Part shown: one piece after another, positions 7,091-15,802 of the stretch
Numbering within the stretch: position 1 is the stretch's first letter
Layout of the letters: each line of letters starts with the position of its first letter
Source of the DNA: Sphingomonas cremea
Lineage (GTDB): Bacteria > Pseudomonadota > Alphaproteobacteria > Sphingomonadales > Sphingomonadaceae
DNA length: 64,000 nucleotides
Assembly (NCBI RefSeq): GCF_021502585.1
Contig: NZ_JAKFGM010000003.1
Span: 434,001-498,000 of the forward strand
Reading direction: 5' to 3'
Notes under the pieces: model-generated
Told to the model about the DNA's origin: nothing
The model's input: only the letters and a program-made list of their open reading frames with translations
The model's database searches: none
Made by a program: the position numbers and the translations under genes

Positions 7091-9694
7091 ATGTCCGACG
7101 TCCTTGAACATCCCGAAGCTCCCACCACGCCGGAGCATGTCGCCATTTACCGCAAGGATTACCTGCCACCCGATTGGCTGGTGCCCGAGATTGCGCTCGA
7201 CTTTGATCTCGATCCGGACCGCACGCACGTGCGCTCGAGGCTGACGGTTAAGCGCAATGGCGAGCATGACCGGCCGCTTCGGCTGGCCGGAAATGGGCTG
7301 ACGCCGCTCGTCGTGCGTGCCAACGGCGCCGATGCCGACTGGAGGGTGGGGGGAGATGCCCTCGTCATCGAACTGCCGGGGAATGAAGCGACGATCGAGA
7401 CCGAGGTCGATATTGCCCCCGCTGCCAACAGCAAGCTGATGGGCCTGTACGCCTCGGGCGGATTGCTTTGCACCCAGTGCGAAAGCGAAGGTTTTCGCCG
7501 CATCACCTTTCACGCCGATCGGCCCGATGTCCTTTCGCGCTATCGGGTACGGATGAGCGCCGACAAGGCGCGCTTCCCGATTTTGCTCGCCAACGGCAAC
7601 CTTGTCGCCAGCGGCGACGGCGAAAACGGGACCCATTGGGCGGATTGGGAAGATCCGTTCCCCAAGCCCAGCTATTTGTTTGCGATGGTTGCGGGCGACC
7701 TATCCGCCAATCGCGACCGCTTTACGACAATGAGCGGGCGCGAAGTCGAACTGAACATCTGGGTTCGGGAGAAGGACCTTCCCAAGACCGGTCACGCCAT
7801 GGAGAGCCTCAAGGCCGCCATGCGCTGGGACGAGGAAGTCTATGGCCGCGAATATGACCTCGACTTGTTCAACATCGTCGCGGTCGACGACTTCAACTTC
7901 GGCGCGATGGAGAACAAGGGGCTCAACATCTTCAATTCCCGCTACATATTGGCGGACGAGGACACGGCGACCGATATCGACTTCGACAATATCGCGGGGG
8001 TCGTGGCGCACGAATATTTTCACAACTGGTCGGGCGATCGAGTCACCTGCCGCGACTGGTTCCAGTTGAGCCTGAAGGAAGGTTTCACCGTCTTCCGCGA
8101 CCAAAGTTTTTCGGGCGACATGGGTTCCAAGGCGGTCAAGCGGATCGAGGACGTTCGATTGCTCCGCGCAGCGCAGTTCCCGGAGGACGCAGGCCCGCTG
8201 GCGCATTCGGTGCGGCCGGAAAGCTATATCGAGATCACCAACTTCTACACTGCGACCGTCTACAACAAGGGCGCCGAGCTGATCCGCATGATGCAGACGA
8301 TCCTCGGCCCTGAGGCCTTTCGGAAGGGCAGCGACCTTTATTTCGAGCGGCACGACGGTGAGGCCGTCACCTGCGAGGATTTTGTTCGCGCGATGGAGGA
8401 TGCCAGCGGAGTCGACCTCAGCCAATTCCGGCTTTGGTACAGTCAGGCCGGCACCCCGCGGGTCAAGGCGCATGTCGAGCATGACGCATCCAACGCGACC
8501 GCTATCCTGCATCTTGCCCAATCCATCCCGGACACGCCTGGCCAGACAGGCAAGTCGCCGATGGTGCTGCCCCTCAAGACCGCGTTGATCGGGGCCGACA
8601 GCGGTGTTCCCCAGGGAGAAGAGCAACTCGTCCTTCTGACGGAGGGTTCGGCAAGCGTCCGGTTCGAGGGCGTGGTTGAGCCTCCCCTGCTCTCGATCAA
8701 TCGAGAATTCTCGGCGCCGGTCCTCCTCGATGTCGAGCGGCGGGCCGGCGAACTTGAGCGGCTGGCGGAAGTCGATCCCGATCCATTCGCCCGCTATGAA
8801 GCTTGCCAGGAACTGATGATGCGCGCGCTGCTCGCGGGCGCGCGCGGCGAATCTGCCGATTCCACTTCAGTCATTGCGGCGATGCGCGGCACGCTTATTT
8901 CCAATGCGCTCGATCCGGCGTTCAAGGGCGAGGCGCTGTCGCTGCCGACCGAGGGGCTGATCGGTGACCGGATGGAGCTGGTCGATCCGGACGCCATTCA
9001 TAGCAGTCGCGAAACCCTGCGCTCGGCAATCGGGGCGGCGTTGGCCGACGAGTTGGGCCGTGCCCAATCGGTCAGCATTAGCGGAGCCGATTTGTCGCCG
9101 CAGGCCAAGGGCATCCGTCGGCTCAAATCGGTGGCGCTTTCATTGCTCGCCGCTGGGAATCCAGAACGCGGCGCGGCATTGGCTAAGGCGCAGTTTGATG
9201 CAGCCGACAATATGACCGATCGCCAGGGCGCGATGATGGTGCTTGCCAGCATGGACGGACCGGAGCGGGAAGCCGCCTTCGCCGCATTCTTCGAACGCTA
9301 CCGGGACGACAGCCTGGTGCTCGACAAATGGTTTGCGCTCCAGGCAGCGGCGCAGCACGAGGATACGGTCGACGTGGTCGAAGCGCTGGCCAAACATCCG
9401 GATTTCACTGTTCGCAACCCCAACCGATGGCGAGCACTGGTAAGCAATTTCGCCGCCAATCAATGGGCGTTTCACCATGCCTCCGGTCGCGGCTACCGCT
9501 TCGTTACCGACATGATCCTGGAAGTCGACCGGATCAATCCGCAGGTTGCCGCGCGCCAGGTGCCGTCGATTGGCCGTTGGCGTCGCTTCGAACCAACGCG
9601 CGCCAAGCTGATGCGCGCCGAGCTCGAACGGATCGTTGCGACGCCAGGACTAAGCAAGGATGTGTTCGAGCAGGCGAGCAAGAGTTTGGCATAA
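7091..9694 (+). CDS. pepN: M1 aminopeptidase N
   Basis: An 867-residue zinc aminopeptidase of the E. coli PepN type, a broad-specificity enzyme that finishes cytosolic peptide breakdown. The substrate-binding GAMEN motif is at residues 271-275, the zinc motif HEYFHNW begins at residue 307, and the third ligand Glu lies in SLKEGFTVF (HExxH-x18-E). The N-terminal beta domain contains GLYASGGLLCTQCE, typical of bacterial PepN. The C-terminal half is the helical DUF3458-type domain. No signal peptide is present. It starts 10 bases after the transporter stop and is convergent with the Mla lipoprotein gene. Confidence 0.95.
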   Translation: MSDVLEHPEAPTTPEHVAIYRKDYLPPDWLVPEIALDFDLDPDRTHVRSRLTVKRNGEHDRPLRLAGNGLTPLVVRANGADADWRVGGDALVIELPGNEATIETEVDIAPAANSKLMGLYASGGLLCTQCESEGFRRITFHADRPDVLSRYRVRMSADKARFPILLANGNLVASGDGENGTHWADWEDPFPKPSYLFAMVAGDLSANRDRFTTMSGREVELNIWVREKDLPKTGHAMESLKAAMRWDEEVYGREYDLDLFNIVAVDDFNFGAMENKGLNIFNSRYILADEDTATDIDFDNIAGVVAHEYFHNWSGDRVTCRDWFQLSLKEGFTVFRDQSFSGDMGSKAVKRIEDVRLLRAAQFPEDAGPLAHSVRPESYIEITNFYTATVYNKGAELIRMMQTILGPEAFRKGSDLYFERHDGEAVTCEDFVRAMEDASGVDLSQFRLWYSQAGTPRVKAHVEHDASNATAILHLAQSIPDTPGQTGKSPMVLPLKTALIGADSGVPQGEEQLVLLTEGSASVRFEGVVEPPLLSINREFSAPVLLDVERRAGELERLAEVDPDPFARYEACQELMMRALLAGARGESADSTSVIAAMRGTLISNALDPAFKGEALSLPTEGLIGDRMELVDPDAIHSSRETLRSAIGAALADELGRAQSVSISGADLSPQAKGIRRLKSVALSLLAAGNPERGAALAKAQFDAADNMTDRQGAMMVLASMDGPEREAAFAAFFERYRDDSLVLDKWFALQAAAQHEDTVDVVEALAKHPDFTVRNPNRWRALVSNFAANQWAFHHASGRGYRFVTDMILEVDRINPQVAARQVPSIGRWRRFEPTRAKLMRAELERIVATPGLSKDVFEQASKSLA

Positions 9695-9728
9695 TAGTTC
9701 CCGGGATGACGGCCGGGGTACTGCTAGG

Positions 9729-10316
9729 TCAGCCGCCCACCCACTGCGCCACCTCAGCCGCGACGCGGTTGGCGGCGTTGTTGAGCGCTGGTCCCACCGT
9801 GGCGGCCGTGCCGTCGGCAGGCTCCCGTGCCTCGAAACGCCGGGTTTCGACCCGCGTGCCACCAACAGCGGCCAGCGCGCCATCGTAGCGAACGATCACC
9901 GCCCCTTCCTGCGCATCATAGCCAAAGCGACTTAGCGTTCCGGTGAGGTGTAGCCCCGGATCGAGTGATGCCTGGCGCGGATCGAGCACCACGCGGCCGG
10001 TGGTGCGAATGACCGTCTCCTGCACCAGGTCCTGGAACAGGCGATCAGGGCTTTCGACCCACTGCACGTCCTTGATGTAGGCAATTGCGGTCGGGCCGAT
10101 GAGCGCTGGGACGCGGGTCGTCGCCAGTTCCTTGGGAACGACGGGGACGTCGATTGTGATCGCATCGCCCGGCCCGGCGGCGCGGCTGATGCTCGCCGGC
10201 GCGGACGCCGAGCTGGTCAGGGTCAAGAGCGTCGGCGGAACCTTCTTGCCGCCGAAGCAGGAAGCGAGCGACAATGCGCCCAGCGCGACGAGGGACAGGC
10301 GGGTCATACGCATCAT
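9729..10316 (-). CDS. ABC-type transport auxiliary lipoprotein (DUF330/PqiC-like)
   Basis: A 195-residue predicted outer-membrane lipoprotein. The signal peptide RLSLVALGALSLASC ends in a lipobox (LASC), and the remainder has the ABC-transporter auxiliary-component fold (IDVPVVPKELATTRVPALIGPT, then WVESPDRLFQDLVQETV). It is the last gene of the four-gene Mla/MCE operon and starts in a 4-base ATGA overlap with the MlaD gene. In related systems (PqiABC, and rhizobial and sphingomonad MCE operons) this lipoprotein contacts the MCE protein at the outer membrane. No separate MlaC-like periplasmic shuttle is encoded here, so this protein may take the outer-membrane end of the pathway. Confidence 0.8.
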   Translation of the reverse strand: MMRMTRLSLVALGALSLASCFGGKKVPPTLLTLTSSASAPASISRAAGPGDAITIDVPVVPKELATTRVPALIGPTAIAYIKDVQWVESPDRLFQDLVQETVIRTTGRVVLDPRQASLDPGLHLTGTLSRFGYDAQEGAVIVRYDGALAAVGGTRVETRRFEAREPADGTAATVGPALNNAANRVAAEVAQWVGG

Positions 10317-11266
10317 TTCGTCTTTCCGGGCTTGTAGTCGGGAAGTTTTTCGGGGCCGAGGACGCCAGCGGCACCATCATTGTTCAGCCGGTCGCTGAAC
10401 TGACGAAGCGAAGCCGACAGGTCACGCAGGTCGCGAACCAGGCGGTTGGCCTCTGGCAGGGTCGACTTCGAGAAGTTCTGAATGCCGGGCCGGGCATCGG
10501 CGATGACGGCATCAAGGTTATCGGCAGTATGCTGCAGGGACGCGATCGCCTTGCGCAGATCTTCTGCCGCTGGCTTACCCTGTTCATTGACCAGCTTGGT
10601 CGTGCTGTCGGCGAGCAGGCCGACGCGCTCGGCGGCCACGCCAGCATTGCGCGCAGCAATCCGTGCATCGCCGATTGCATCCGCAAGGTCGGGTGCGCGC
10701 TCAGCCAGAACTCGGGTCGTCTTGTCGACATTCTCGAGGATGTCCGAAACCGAATTCTGGTTCTTGTCTGACAAGAGCTCGGTCAGGCGTTCCGTGAGCC
10801 GCTGGATTCGGTCGATCAATTCCGGCGCCGAATTGAGCAACGCGCCAAGGCCGCCCGAGCTGGCCGGAATCACCGGGCAGCCCTGCGGCCCGACCTGCAC
10901 CAATGGCTGGCCTCCCTTAACCGCCCCCTCAAGCGCGATTTCGCTGACCCCGGTGAAACCGACGCCCTTGATCTGCGCAGTCGTACCCTGGAGCACAGGA
11001 GTTTGGGCATCGACTTCGACCCGCACCCAGACGAATTCGGGGCGGTCGGGCAACAGGCTGATCTTCTGGATCTGGCCAACCGGTACGCCCTGGAAATTGA
11101 CCGACGAACCCTTGTTGAGCCCCTCGACGCCCTGGCTGAAGTAGATGTCGAAACACTTGGTGGTCTTGTTCGACAGGCCGGCAAGCCAGACGATAAATAC
11201 CAGCAGGCCTGCCAGCAGGGCCAAGGTCACAGCCCCAACGAGGACATGGTTCGAACGCGTTTCCAT
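10313..11266 (-). CDS. mlaD: MlaD/MCE family lipid-transport protein
   Basis: A 317-residue periplasmic protein held by one N-terminal helix (VLVGAVTLALLAGLLVFIVWL). It has a single MCE domain (about 40-120; FSQGVEGLNKGSSVNFQGV, GVGFTGVSEIAL) and a long helical C-terminal region (about 165-300) that in the family forms the hydrophobic channel of the hexamer. It binds phospholipid between the inner-membrane ABC core and the outer membrane. It lies 5 bases downstream of the ATPase gene and overlaps the lipoprotein gene by 4 bases. The C-terminal extension is longer than in E. coli MlaD (about 183 residues). Confidence 0.9.
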   Translation of the reverse strand: METRSNHVLVGAVTLALLAGLLVFIVWLAGLSNKTTKCFDIYFSQGVEGLNKGSSVNFQGVPVGQIQKISLLPDRPEFVWVRVEVDAQTPVLQGTTAQIKGVGFTGVSEIALEGAVKGGQPLVQVGPQGCPVIPASSGGLGALLNSAPELIDRIQRLTERLTELLSDKNQNSVSDILENVDKTTRVLAERAPDLADAIGDARIAARNAGVAAERVGLLADSTTKLVNEQGKPAAEDLRKAIASLQHTADNLDAVIADARPGIQNFSKSTLPEANRLVRDLRDLSASLRQFSDRLNNDGAAGVLGPEKLPDYKPGKTK

Positions 11267-11271
11267 CTGCG

Positions 11272-12051
11272 CTAGCGCCCCTTCAACCCGGCAAGAGCCG
11301 CGCGTCCGCGGGGCCCGTTAAAATATTCTTGAATCCAAGGATGGTCCAAGGCGAGCAATTCTTCAATCGTTCCCACGGCAACGACCTTCCGATCAGCCAG
11401 CACTGCCACGCGGTCGCAAATTGCCCAAAGCGTGTCGAGATCGTGGGTGATAAGAAAAACGGTAAGCTCAAGTCGTTCCTTCAACCCTTCGATCAGCTCG
11501 TCGAATGCGGCGGCGCCGATCGGGTCGAGACCGGCGGTCGGCTCGTCGAGGAAGAGCAATTCGGGATCGAGTGCCAATGCGCGAGCGAGGCCGGCGCGCT
11601 TGCGCATGCCTCCCGAAAGTTCTGACGGATATTTGGGCCCGGCATTTGCAGGCAGTCCCGACATTGCGATCTTGTAGCCGGCAATCTCGTCCAGCAGCGG
11701 CTCTTTGATGAAGGGGAAATATTCCCGGATTGGCACCTCAACATTCTCGGCGACCGTTAGGGTCGAGAACAAGGCGCCGTTCTGGAACAGTACTCCCCAT
11801 CGCCGGCGAATATTCTTTGCTTCATCCTCTTCGCGGCCGATCATATTCTCGCCGAGAACCTCGACCTCACCTTCGTCTGGCGTCTGCAGGCCGATAATCG
11901 AGCGCATCAGCACCGACTTTCCGGTACCTGAGCCGCCGACCACACCGAGTATTTCCCCGCGCCTCACGTCGAGGTCGAGATCCTCGTGGATGACCTGTTC
12001 ACCGAAGCTGTTGCGAAGGCCTCGGATGGTAATGATGATTTCGTCGCTCAT
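11272..12051 (-). CDS. mlaF: Mla-type ABC transporter ATP-binding protein
   Basis: A 259-residue ATPase that powers phospholipid movement with the MlaE permease. Walker A is GGSGTGKS, the signature motif is LSGGMRKRAGLARAL, and Walker B is LLFLDEPTAGLDP; the GGMRKR form of the signature is typical of MlaF/Ttg2A proteins. The H-loop is in FLITHDLDTL. The start at ATG 12051 (MSDEIIITIRG) overlaps the permease stop by 4 bases (ATGA); a longer upstream reading would run through the permease coding region. Confidence 0.93.
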   Translation of the reverse strand: MSDEIIITIRGLRNSFGEQVIHEDLDLDVRRGEILGVVGGSGTGKSVLMRSIIGLQTPDEGEVEVLGENMIGREEDEAKNIRRRWGVLFQNGALFSTLTVAENVEVPIREYFPFIKEPLLDEIAGYKIAMSGLPANAGPKYPSELSGGMRKRAGLARALALDPELLFLDEPTAGLDPIGAAAFDELIEGLKERLELTVFLITHDLDTLWAICDRVAVLADRKVVAVGTIEELLALDHPWIQEYFNGPRGRAALAGLKGR

Positions 12052-13151
12052 AACCAGCCGACTGAACTGAAGAAGACCGCAAATACGGCGTCGAGGACGA
12101 TCACCAGGAAGATCGCCTGAACCACCGCGGCGGTAGTGCGCGTTCCAACCTGCTCCGAATCGCCTTCTACCATCATGCCCTGGAAGCAGCCGACCAGGCC
12201 GATAATGAACCCGAACACCGGCGCCTTGATCAGGCCTATCCACAGGTCGCGCATCGGCACGACTTCCTGCAGCCGCTGGACGTAGGTCAGCGGCGGTATG
12301 TCAAGGCTGATCCAGCAGAATATGCCGCCGCCGATGATCGTGATGAGCATCGAATAAAATGAAAGCAGCGGCATCATTACGACCGCGGACAGCATGCGCG
12401 GGATGACCAATGCTTCGATCGGCGACACGCCAATCGTTCGCATCGCATCGATTTCCTCGGTCAGTTTCATGGTTCCCAGCTGAGCGGCGAAGGCCGAGCC
12501 GGAGCGGCCGGCAACCATGATTGCAGTCATCAACGTACCGAGTTCGCGAATAGTGATTCGGCCGATGAGATTGATCGTGTAAATCTCGGCGCCGAACTGC
12601 TGCAGCTGCACCGCGCCCTGTTGGCCGATCACGATACCAATCAGAAAACTCATCAGGCCGATAATCCCCAGCGCCCTGACACCGACCAGGTCAAAGCGCT
12701 GGATAACGGCATTGATCCGGAATCGCTTGGGCCGGCGAACGATGGCTGCGAACCCCAGCAAAACCGAGCCCAGGAACCCGACCAGGCCGACCAGGGTTTC
12801 GCCGGCGTCGGACACCCATCCGCCTACTTCGTCGAGAATCCGGAGTGGCCCCGGCCGTTCTTCCGGCCGGATCTGCACGGGCGTATCGAAATCCGCGACC
12901 TGGTCGAGCAAGCCGCAGACTTCGCTGCTAACGTTGATCACCTTTGCCCCGCGATCGCGGACGCTGCGGTAAATAAGCCAGGCCCCGACGGTGTCCATTT
13001 TCTCGACGCCGCCAAGATCGATCGTCAGCGGGTCAGGCACGGCTTCCAGCTCGCGCTGGGTCGATCCCGCGCGCGCAATCGTAATCGAGCCGACGCAGCG
13101 ATAGACGTTAGCGCCGGATTCCGGTTCTGAGGTGGTCGACTGTTCCCCCAT
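12048..13151 (-). CDS. mlaE: MlaE permease with N-terminal STAS-like (MlaB) domain
   Basis: A 367-residue inner-membrane permease of the Mla lipid-transport ABC complex. Residues ~100-367 contain five or six hydrophobic helices and the MlaE signature region (ELGTLMTAIMVAGRSGSAFA, then EIDAMRTIGVSPIEALVIPR). Residues ~1-100 are soluble and resemble a STAS domain (PLTIDLGGVEKMDTVGAWL, SSEVCGLLDQV), equivalent to the separate MlaB subunit of E. coli. It is the first gene of the minus-strand operon mlaE-mlaF-mlaD-lipoprotein. ATG 13151 is preferred because the frame upstream has no conserved character and belongs to the divergent promoter region shared with the CDP-alcohol gene. Confidence 0.9.
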   Translation of the reverse strand: MGEQSTTSEPESGANVYRCVGSITIARAGSTQRELEAVPDPLTIDLGGVEKMDTVGAWLIYRSVRDRGAKVINVSSEVCGLLDQVADFDTPVQIRPEERPGPLRILDEVGGWVSDAGETLVGLVGFLGSVLLGFAAIVRRPKRFRINAVIQRFDLVGVRALGIIGLMSFLIGIVIGQQGAVQLQQFGAEIYTINLIGRITIRELGTLMTAIMVAGRSGSAFAAQLGTMKLTEEIDAMRTIGVSPIEALVIPRMLSAVVMMPLLSFYSMLITIIGGGIFCWISLDIPPLTYVQRLQEVVPMRDLWIGLIKAPVFGFIIGLVGCFQGMMVEGDSEQVGTRTTAAVVQAIFLVIVLDAVFAVFFSSVGWL

Positions 13152-13245
13152 CGCGACCGACCCTGCGCGAAATCGATATGAGCGGCAAGCCCGAGTGCAC
13201 TTTGCCACTTTGTTGCCAGAGTTGATGCCGTATAGCGCGAACATC

Positions 13246-14376
13246 ATGCCGAATGATGCGCCCACTTCAGCCAAGCCATTATTCTTAACGGTCGGAGAGA
13301 ACTCCGCCCGCCCGTTTGGCATGGACGCCGCGGATCGCGCCCGCGCCCTTGCCATCAAGGCGCGGCTCGATCCCGCCAGCGAATCCACGCCGGGCCGGTC
13401 GGCGGTTTATGCCGACCTTGAATGGAGCTGGGACCCGGAATGGCTGGTTGCGCTGGCCGAGGCGCCGGGAAGCGTCCTCACCAAGGATGGCCACCCCGTA
13501 CTCGCCCATGTTCCCGTCGGAGGCGACCCGTCGGCCGTACTGGCCGCGATGCTGTCCGCAGATCGCTATCAAGGATCGCTGGAGCAGATCGACGCCGATA
13601 GCGTCTATTTCAGCTATCAAAATCTGAGAAAGCGCGACCGGCCATTCGTCATGCGCCTCGACCCCGCCGACCCCGAGCCGGTCGAGCGTGCTGCCTATGA
13701 CGCCAGCTATAAGGGCGTGACCGATGCGTTGACCTTATATTTGTGGCGGCGGCCGGCATTTTACCTGACCCGTTGGGCGGCACGTGCCGGAATGAGCCCA
13801 AATATGGTGACCCTGGTCGGAGCGATATTGTGCGTCGCGGCCTTTTTCCTGTTTTACAACGCATGGTACTGGACCGGCGTCGCGGCTGCCTTCGGCTTCA
13901 TGGTGCTCGATACCGTCGATGGCAAGCTTGCGCGATGCACGGGTCAGTCTTCCTATTGGGGCAATATTTTCGACCACGGCCTCGACCTCATCCACCCGCC
14001 ATTCTGGTGGTGGGCATGGTCGGAAGGTCTTGAAGCCTATGGTCGACCCTTCGAGCGAGTCTACGAACTGCTCATCGTCGGCGCGATTGTCTTCGGCTAT
14101 GTCGCGCAGCGTATCATTGAGGGCATTTTCGTCCGTCGTTTCGGAATGCACATCCACGTCTGGCGGCAAATCGACAGCAAATTTCGGCTGATTACTGCCC
14201 GGCGTAACCCCAACATGGTCATTCTGGTGGCCTCCCTACTCATCGCACGGCCTGATCTCGGTATCGAACTTGTGGCGCTGTGGACGCTGGTTTCGTTGAT
14301 CTTCCACGCGGTTCGGCTGGCACAGGCCAATGCGCGCCGCGACCGAAACGGACCGGTCGTCAGCTGGCTGGCATGA
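13246..14376 (+). CDS. CDP-alcohol phosphatidyltransferase family protein with extra N-terminal domain
   Basis: A 376-residue membrane enzyme that joins a CDP-activated alcohol to a second alcohol. The full family motif is present: DTVDGKLARC then GNIFDHGLD, matching D-x2-DG-x2-AR-x8-G-x3-D-x3-D. About six hydrophobic helices follow residue ~165. The first ~150 residues are soluble and not recognised; they include LTKDGHPVLAHVPVGGD and VYFSYQNLRKRDRPFV. It is joined by 4-base overlaps to a nucleotidyltransferase and a HAD phosphatase, which suggests the CDP-alcohol is made and the product dephosphorylated within one operon. In archaeal and thermophile di-myo-inositol-phosphate synthesis the same three activities occur. 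ATG 13246 is used; a longer GTG reading from 13132 would enter the mlaE coding region. Confidence 0.8.
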   Translation: MPNDAPTSAKPLFLTVGENSARPFGMDAADRARALAIKARLDPASESTPGRSAVYADLEWSWDPEWLVALAEAPGSVLTKDGHPVLAHVPVGGDPSAVLAAMLSADRYQGSLEQIDADSVYFSYQNLRKRDRPFVMRLDPADPEPVERAAYDASYKGVTDALTLYLWRRPAFYLTRWAARAGMSPNMVTLVGAILCVAAFFLFYNAWYWTGVAAAFGFMVLDTVDGKLARCTGQSSYWGNIFDHGLDLIHPPFWWWAWSEGLEAYGRPFERVYELLIVGAIVFGYVAQRIIEGIFVRRFGMHIHVWRQIDSKFRLITARRNPNMVILVASLLIARPDLGIELVALWTLVSLIFHAVRLAQANARRDRNGPVVSWLA

Positions 14377-15140
14377 ACCGCTGGACTGCGTTGTTGCTCG
14401 CCGGGTCCCGGCCCGGGACCGACCCTTTCGCTCAGGCTTATGGCACCAACCTGAAGGCGCTGATTCCGGTAGGCGGAATGCCGATGATCGCCCGGCCCGC
14501 CGCAGCGCTGCTCGCCGCGCCGGATATTGACCGGGTGCGCGTCCTTACCCAACAGCCCGAGCGGATCGCCGACGCACTGCCCGACGATCCACGGTTATCG
14601 TTGGAACTGTCCGGGGTCACGATTGCGGCAACCCTTGAAGCGATCCTGGCCGATCCTTCAACTCGCTACCCGCTACTGGTAACCACCGCAGATCATGCCC
14701 TTCTCGATCCGCAAATGATCGCGGACTTTTGCGGGCGAGCCGCCGGCGTCGACGTGGCCATCGGAATGGTCGAGCGGCGTGCGCTGACCGCGCGCCTGGC
14801 TGTCACGAAGCGAACCTGGCTGAGCTTTCGCGGTGGCGCCTATTCGGGGGCGAACCTGTTCGCATTCGGTAGCGCGCGGGCGACGCAGGCCGTCGCCCTG
14901 TGGCGCTCTGTCGAGCAGGATCGCAAGAAAGGCTGGCGGATGATTGCCGCGCTGGGGCCGGCATTGCTGCTCGGCGCCGTATTACGGGTCCGAACCATTG
15001 ACCAAACTCTCGAAGCGGTGGGCCGCCGGCTCGACCTCGCTATCCGCAAGGTCGAGTTGGCCAATCCATTAGCAGCGGTCGACGTCGACAAGCCGGAAGA
15101 CCATGCATTGGTTACCGCAATCCTCGAAGGCCGCGCATGA
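14373..15140 (+). CDS. nucleotidyltransferase (MobA-like / sugar- or alditol-phosphate cytidylyltransferase fold)
   Basis: A 255-residue protein of the NTP-transferase Rossmann-like fold. It starts ALLLAGSRPGTDPFAQAYG, a variant of the nucleotide-binding loop, followed by the lysine region TNLKALIPVGGMPMI. Metal-binding acidic residues are in TTADHALLD and in AAVDVDKPEDHALV near the C-terminus, a MobA-like feature. It overlaps the CDP-alcohol gene by ATGA and the HAD gene in the same way. The context favours a role in making the nucleotide-activated substrate for the membrane transferase; CTP use is inferred only from that partner. Molybdenum-cofactor guanylylation is less likely given these neighbours. 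Confidence 0.7.
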   Translation: MNRWTALLLAGSRPGTDPFAQAYGTNLKALIPVGGMPMIARPAAALLAAPDIDRVRVLTQQPERIADALPDDPRLSLELSGVTIAATLEAILADPSTRYPLLVTTADHALLDPQMIADFCGRAAGVDVAIGMVERRALTARLAVTKRTWLSFRGGAYSGANLFAFGSARATQAVALWRSVEQDRKKGWRMIAALGPALLLGAVLRVRTIDQTLEAVGRRLDLAIRKVELANPLAAVDVDKPEDHALVTAILEGRA

Positions 15141-15802
15141 CCGACCTTGCGATATACGACATGGACCGGACCGTTACCCGCCATGCGACATATACTCCGT
15201 TCCTGTTGCACTGCGCGGTGCGACGGGCGCCATGGCGGCTGCTCCTCCTGCCCTTCGTGATCCTTTCGATGATCGCTTATGTCGCAAAGTTGATCGACCG
15301 CGCTCGATTGAAGGAAATCAACCATCGCTTGCTGTTAGGCCACGGCCGCCACCCTGCCGAGCTTAAGCCGCTTGTCGAAAGCTTTGCGGAGGCAACGCTA
15401 AAGTCCAACATTCGGCCCGGAGCCCGTGCCGCCATCGCCCGCGACAAGGCCGAAGGCCGGCGCGTCGTGATGGCCACCGCCAGTTACCGCTTCTACGCGC
15501 GCGAAATCGCCGAACGGCTGGGCTTCGACGATTGCATCGGGACCAAGTCTATCCTCGGCCTCGACGATCGGGTTCACGCCAAAATTCATGGCGAGAATTG
15601 TTATGGCCCGGCGAAGCTACGGATGATCGAGGATTGGCTGACGGTGGCCGAGTTGGAACGAGCGCACGTCCGCTTCTATTCCGACCATGCCAGCGATGCG
15701 CCGGTATTCGAATGGGCCGACGAGGCGGTTGCCGTGAACCCGCATGACAAGCTCAAAGTCCTCGCCGCCAAGCGCGGCTGGCGCGTGGAGGACTGGGGCT
15801 AG
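15137..15802 (+). CDS. HAD-IB family phosphatase
   Basis: A 221-residue haloacid-dehalogenase phosphatase. Motif I is DMDRT (residues 8-12), motif II is ATAS, the motif III lysine is in YGPAKLRMI, and motif IV is YSDHASDAP. It resembles the SerB/PgpP-type subfamily IB. A hydrophobic stretch (WRLLLLPFVILSMIAYVAKL) in the cap region may touch the membrane. As the third gene of an overlapping trio it could remove the terminal phosphate from the product of the CDP-alcohol transferase, as PgpP-type enzymes do in phosphatidylglycerol synthesis. Its stop shares the bases CTAG with the convergent stop of the trans-sulfuration gene. Confidence 0.8.
   Translation: MTDLAIYDMDRTVTRHATYTPFLLHCAVRRAPWRLLLLPFVILSMIAYVAKLIDRARLKEINHRLLLGHGRHPAELKPLVESFAEATLKSNIRPGARAAIARDKAEGRRVVMATASYRFYAREIAERLGFDDCIGTKSILGLDDRVHAKIHGENCYGPAKLRMIEDWLTVAELERAHVRFYSDHASDAPVFEWADEAVAVNPHDKLKVLAAKRGWRVEDWG

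Noticed and set aside
7700-8626. 308-codon minus-strand open frame within pepN
   Set aside because: Antisense to the GAMEN/HExxH region of a clear aminopeptidase N; no independent support.
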